A stretch of 64,000 nucleotides of DNA from Pholis gunnellus (Eukaryota; Chordata; Actinopteri; Perciformes; Pholidae): positions 7,649,404 through 7,713,403 of the forward strand of contig OU342808.1 of assembly GCA_910591455.2 (NCBI GenBank), given 5' to 3'. The translations under genes were made by a program, and so were the position numbers. Shown here one piece after another: positions 60,701 through 64,000 of the stretch. Under the pieces are notes generated by a model. That model was given only the letters and a program-made list of their open reading frames with translations, made no database searches and was not told where the DNA came from. Within the stretch, counting starts at the first letter, position 1, and every line of letters starts with the position of its first letter.

Positions 60701-63700
60701 CCTGACTCCTTTGCACCAGATTTTGCCCTTCATGTTGCACGTTACAGACACACTCATGCTGACCAAGGACAGAGTGACAAATAACAGGAAAACCCTGAAT
60801 AAAGCGCAACAAATACAGGGCGCAAGGCGGTTAATGCATGGCGTATTGAAATGATGTGAATCATGTGAAGTAGCCTTAACCATCTCAAGATGCCAAGTGA
60901 ACACTAATGAGAGATTTTGGATCGACGGGTTAAACGGCAAACTTCTCAACCAACATCAAAGCAACGAATGAGGTAGTGACGTTCGCAAAACTTGCACAAT
61001 CAAGTCTTAAGCTAGTCTAGTGAAAGGCCTGGTCATAACAAGCTCATTGGAGTTTCAAGAATAAACTGGGAACAGTCTACCAGCGAGCTAGCCCATTGGC
61101 CCAGAAGCCGGTTATTAATACACCGTGAGCTAAGTCACGCCGCACTTGTTGACAACCCAGAGAAAGCAAAGCGAGCGAGAAAAGCCTCTAATCAAGTTGC
61201 TTTGAGTTTGACCGCCAATAAAGTAGTCATCACTTTGTCTGCTGGGAAACAGCAAGGCCGTGAAAAGCCAAGAGATCAGAGGAAAAGCAGGCGAGGGGCT
61301 GTGATTCAGAGGGCACGCGGTTCCTCTCAGCATAATATGATTCATGCTCCTACCAGCCGTCTTCAGGAGCTGATTATGATTCACTACAACAAAGACAAGG
61401 ACATTTTATCCTTGGCCATTAAACCATTATCACATGTATTATTAACCCAGTGAATTGGTCATTATTTTTAATTGGTTATTGTTCATTTATTCATTCTTTT
61501 TCTTTCTCTCTCTATTACAATATCCACATTTGCGTTCACGCACACATCCACACTCATCTCATTTATTCAGTGGGTGGATACCCGAGCCATAACAATAATA
61601 TGTTGATTCTATGGGATACACTAAGTGCAGTAATGACACTTTATTATGTACGGTGATTTATTATTGCTTTAAAAAGCCAAACTCCCCTTAGATTAATAAA
61701 TCACCAAGTTTATTGTCATTTGAGTGCAAGGACGGGAATTAGCTGATGAAATTCAAGGGTTTTCAGGCTTTCAAGGCGCTTTTGATTTTCAAGAAGATAG
61801 AGCAATTTGTTGGATTGTCACTATGTGATCTTTCATAGAATGGCGATGCTTGGATAGGAAATAATTGTATCCCCACACTCTTGCATCGACGTACAATAGT
61901 GGGAGGGAACTGTAGTGCAATGTTTAATTAGACATTATCGATTTCAACTTACTTCTACCTCTCGACTCATGTGCTCTCCCCTGCCCCCCTACCCTTGTTT
62001 CTCTCGCTCTTTTCCCCGTTGCCTCTGGCCTCGTCACCTCGGAGCATGCGGCATGAGGAATGACTTTGGTTCACTTTTGGCGGCGGTTGAAAGATGCAAG
62101 GAAAGAGCAAAAGGCCAGCTATCACCAGGGGGGGAGAGTCCCCCTCGGCTGCCTGAATCCAAGCCCTCTTCTTTCACTGCTCCTTCCAGCCTCCTCATCC
62201 CCTCCTATTGTGTGCTCGCTGTAGTAGCATCTGGTTAATGGGCCTCTTCAGTGGATAGTCTCTTCCATCTTCGTACGTGCTCACATTTTGTGTGGGCACA
62301 CAAACACACATAGCCCGCAGTGCACATAGTTTGCATATGCGCTGGTAGTTTTGCATCTTTTTATCATATTTCTTCCCCTCTTTCTGTCTTGGTAGAATAG
62401 TTCGGTGCTTTGTAACCGGTTGAATGTGGGAAGGACATATTGTGAAGGACACTCAGTAATTCCAAGTGTTTCTGTTTGAAACATGTCATTTCATATGGGT
62501 TTGTTCTGTACTGCATGTGTGCGCTATTGTAGGAGTTTTTTTTGGACAGTGCAGCAGTTGTTATTACCTATTGGAGGGGGTCATATAAATATTCTCTCCC
62601 TCTCGTCGTGTTTGGTTTAACAATGTCCTTTTTTATGATTCCATACCCTGAAACCAAACAAGGAGCGTTAATGAATCCCAGCAGTGATTTCTGTACACCG
62701 ACTAGAGGAAATGTATTCTGGCTGCAGACTGTCTAATTAACTGGATGGAGACGTGGGTAGAAGATGCTACAAAGGGTCAAGAGAGTAACATTGCGTGTGT
62801 TTTTGTCAATGTGTGTCCTCTCTCTTGGACACCGGTTTATATAAACTCCTGGACCTAAACTCTGACGGGTTTGCACAGTGTAAGCCACAATCTCGGCAAA
62901 TCAAAGACAAGGCCAGCAGCCTTCTTTTTTTTTTGAGAGAAAGCTGGCAGAATTAGCTCGCTAGGAATGCTCAGCGCTGCACACAACATTACAGGGCATT
63001 CTGTTTAACCCACCCCGTCCTCCTAACAAATAAGCAGGGATCAAAGGATTAGAGCACCATTATTAAAGCCAGCTGGAGACCTGAAGCCGACTACAGGCAT
63101 GCTAACATGATGCTATTAATGTTACATGTCCACATGATGGCATACAAGTCTATGCAAGGCTCGGCTTCTTGTTGTCACCCCATGTCTAGATTTGTGGACA
63201 TTTCGGATCTCAATGGATTGTTTACTGATGTTGTAGTGGACCGCTGCAAACATCTTAAACACAGTTGTCAAAAGAGGGAACTTGAAACTACACAAATTAT
63301 TTTAACAAATTGCTTGCTAATCTGCAATATTGCATTTGGCGTTGTGGTTTGTGGTGATACTGCCATATGTCTGCTTCTCAGCACTGGTTCCCTGGCTATG
63401 AGAAAACCCCAGATGACACCTGAGTTGTAAGAAATAACAAACAAAACCTCTTCTAGCAGTTTGATTGACTCACCCTGCAGTATTCTTTTACAGCTGAGCC
63501 ATTACAGCTCCTAAATGACGGATAAGAAATCAATATCCTACCATGATATCATCTAGTGTATTTAGCCAGCGTAAACTTTGCTTTTTGCTCCCCATCGCTA
63601 CAGACACATGGTTTTATGTCCTCATGTCTGGAATGTGCTGTTGAGTCTTTCATTGAAAGGCAATGGAAATGTGTTTTCCAGATAGCATTACAATTGCAAT

Positions 63701-64000
63701 AAAGCTTGGCTTGGGCTGTGATTGAAACAATGCTGCGCCTAAGCTGCACTGAGCCCACCTGTTTGTTCTTCCGTAATTGGATTCTGCTTCATTCCATTTG
63801 CCTTAATGCTGATGCATAATGCAGTGTACTGAGGGGACCAGCCATTACTAGCTAGGGGACAAGGCTTGGAGGAGTAACCCGACCTCGCCTCCCCCGCCCA
63901 TCCTCCCCCCCCCTCCCGTCTCTGGGACATCTTTTCAGGGCCTCTGTCCTTCAAAGCAGCCACTTGCTCAGGCTGGATGGATTGATGGCTGAGGCTGGCT

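Larger units (their letters stand above)
55055..64000 (+). other. efna5: Inferred efna5 intron 2 (5' part)
   Basis: From the donor site to the window end I see no exon resembling the next ephrin-A5 segment (end of the ephrin domain, containing its last cysteine). The sequence is poor in transposons compared with the left side. It has one CT tract at 56277, a perfect hairpin at 57428, a short tandem repeat at 57716, and long stretches of unique, AT-rich DNA. Some of these (58.8-59.85 kb, 62.5-62.75 kb) look like candidate conserved non-coding elements. Confidence 0.75.

Overview
The window looks like vertebrate nuclear DNA, most likely from a ray-finned (probably percomorph) fish. Three things point that way. 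Dinucleotide microsatellites are very dense, mostly CA/TG and CT/GA tracts of 20-94 bp. There are non-autonomous DNA transposons whose termini are of types I know from teleost genomes, including hAT-like ends beginning TAGGGCTGCAAC or TAGGGATGCAC. The one protein-coding exon encodes part of a vertebrate ephrin-A. There is no sign of prokaryotic gene density, operons, CRISPR arrays or rRNA.

The only coding sequence I can support is a single internal exon at 54762-55054 on the + strand (293 bp). It encodes most of the Eph-receptor-binding domain of ephrin-A5 (efna5; teleosts have a and b copies and I cannot tell which this is). It has a strong polypyrimidine tract and AG acceptor on the left and a GTGAGT donor on the right. 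By homology it is exon 2. Exon 1 (signal peptide and first strands of the ephrin domain) and exon 3 onward (end of the domain, stalk, GPI signal) are not found, so they probably lie outside the window. I therefore read about 54.8 kb on the left as the 3' part of a large intron 1 and about 8.9 kb on the right as the start of intron 2.

Layout: 1-1.6 kb holds a degenerate tRNA-derived SINE and a second dispersed repeat. A teleost-type repeat lies at 5.29-5.67 kb. From 5.7 to 19.2 kb there are mainly microsatellites and purine/pyrimidine-biased DNA with long homopolymer runs, including a 30-G run at 17.05 kb. At 19.25-19.94 kb there is a well-preserved hAT-type element with matching 8-bp target-site duplications. 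At 25.0-25.7 and 29.8-30.3 kb lie two inverted copies of a repeat with TTAAAGGCCTTT-type ends; the first contains a perfect 32-bp palindrome. At 32.55-33.38 kb there is an element with 52-bp terminal inverted repeats, followed at 33.65 kb by another MITE-like sequence. At 41.67-42.09 and 44.44-45.29 kb are two oppositely oriented copies of a hAT-like family sharing a 31-bp identical block. A remnant of another family lies near 47.6 kb. The rest is non-coding sequence in which I can only suggest, not demonstrate, regulatory elements.

I found no undescribed gene system. The most interesting points are the intact hAT footprint, the 32-bp palindrome, the two inverted transposon pairs inside one intron, the unclassified 52-bp-TIR element, and several non-repetitive stretches that could be conserved enhancers of an axon-guidance gene. 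All the other open reading frames I examined are low-complexity translations of microsatellites or short chance frames.
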